Shown: piece after piece, positions 63,721 to 64,000 of the stretch | How positions within the stretch are numbered: position 1 is the first letter of the stretch | Layout of the letters: every line of letters starts with the position of its first letter | Source: Nematopogon swammerdamellus | Taxonomy: Eukaryota; Arthropoda; Insecta; Lepidoptera; Adelidae | Direction of reading: 5' to 3' | Length of the DNA stretch: 64,000 nucleotides | Assembly: GCA_946902875.1 (NCBI GenBank) | Contig: OX336338.1 | Span: 6,563,971-6,627,970 of the forward strand | The notes under the pieces: generated by a model | What the model was told of the DNA's origin: nothing | Database searches by the model: none | The model's input: the letters and a program-made list of their open reading frames with translations, nothing else | Position numbers and translations under genes: made by a program

Positions 63721-64000
63721 GAAAATTCCTATCTAAAATATTACTGATAAAATATTATTTAATATCTCCTACTTTGTGTTATATTTAGACTAGATAAATA
63801 GCTCAGTTCATCCACCCACCTTGGCATACATCAAGCGTAGATCGAGCGTAAACAAAGCTATAATTCACATTTATAACGTTTACTAGACAAATTGATAACA
63901 TAATTATGTAGCTATGTGAAATTATATTTGTTTATATAATTTAGGTATGTACCTATGGACCTGCAAGTATGTATGTAATGAATATATTTATCGGTATGTT
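63721..64000. other. No gene recognised
   Basis: AT-rich sequence to the window end. Confidence 0.6.

Overview
This is eukaryotic DNA, almost certainly from a lepidopteran insect (moth or butterfly). The background is AT-rich, coding is split by GT-AG introns, and nearly every interspersed repeat is of a kind typical of moth and butterfly genomes (GTCT/GGAC-bearing repeats ending in a GCGAGTCCGACTCGC-type hairpin, tRNA-derived SINEs, RTE and Jockey/CR1-type LINEs). There is no bacterial-style gene organisation. I see one host gene I can assemble with confidence, plus one further likely host exon; most of the rest is mobile DNA and its debris.

Host gene: a plus-strand three-exon gene (16682-16760, 20257-20403, 31549-31685; intron phases 1 and 1) encodes a predicted 120-residue secreted protein. 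It has a signal peptide and two cysteine-rich domains, one per downstream exon, each with the pattern C-x6-C-x5-C-x(9-11)-C-x(5-9)-CC. A TATA box precedes it and a polyadenylation signal follows. Intron 2 (11.1 kb) is crowded with transposons on both strands. A possible exon of a related or neighbouring gene lies at 62392-62469.

Region by region. 1-1740: 5' part of a Jockey-like LINE on the minus strand (gag-like ORF1 with two frameshifts, and the first 36 codons of ORF2 running off the left edge). 2.0-4.2 kb: SINE pieces and an RTE LINE fragment with a 10-bp target duplication. 4.2-7.6 kb: a foldback element whose inverted arms are tandem arrays, followed by a locally duplicated and inverted tail. 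7.9-10.5 kb: an unidentified ORF, TA- and TTAA-flanked inverted-repeat elements and a GC-rich block. 10.6-12.8 kb: a repeat family with ~315-bp internal monomers carrying a deleted hAT element with a perfect 8-bp target duplication. 13-16.5 kb: SINE and LINE relics. 16.5-31.9 kb: the host gene; inside its second intron sit a Ty3/gypsy element whose two LTRs point toward each other, a YqaJ-type nuclease fragment touching one LTR, LINE fragments and a 5'-truncated RTE LINE with a 9-bp target duplication. 32-36.9 kb: SINEs and an exact three-copy 405-bp tandem array containing tRNA-like promoters. 37.0-38.8 kb: a foldback element with 35-bp inverted termini, a 9-bp target duplication and a palindromic ~10-bp minisatellite. 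39-46.5 kb: SINEs, GC-rich blocks and repeat relics. 46.5-49.2 kb: a second foldback copy inserted inside another repeat. 51.8-52.8 kb: a non-autonomous hAT element (8-bp target duplication) carrying a SINE. 54.7-62.1 kb: more of the ~315-bp monomer family, including a copy nested inside another copy. 62.2-64 kb: a 61-bp GC-rich tandem repeat, the candidate exon, and a CR1/Rex-like LINE relic.

The functional content visible here is the secreted cysteine-rich gene; the rest is a record of mobile-element insertion, self-nesting and inversion. Family names for repeats are mine or at clade level only, because no database could be searched.
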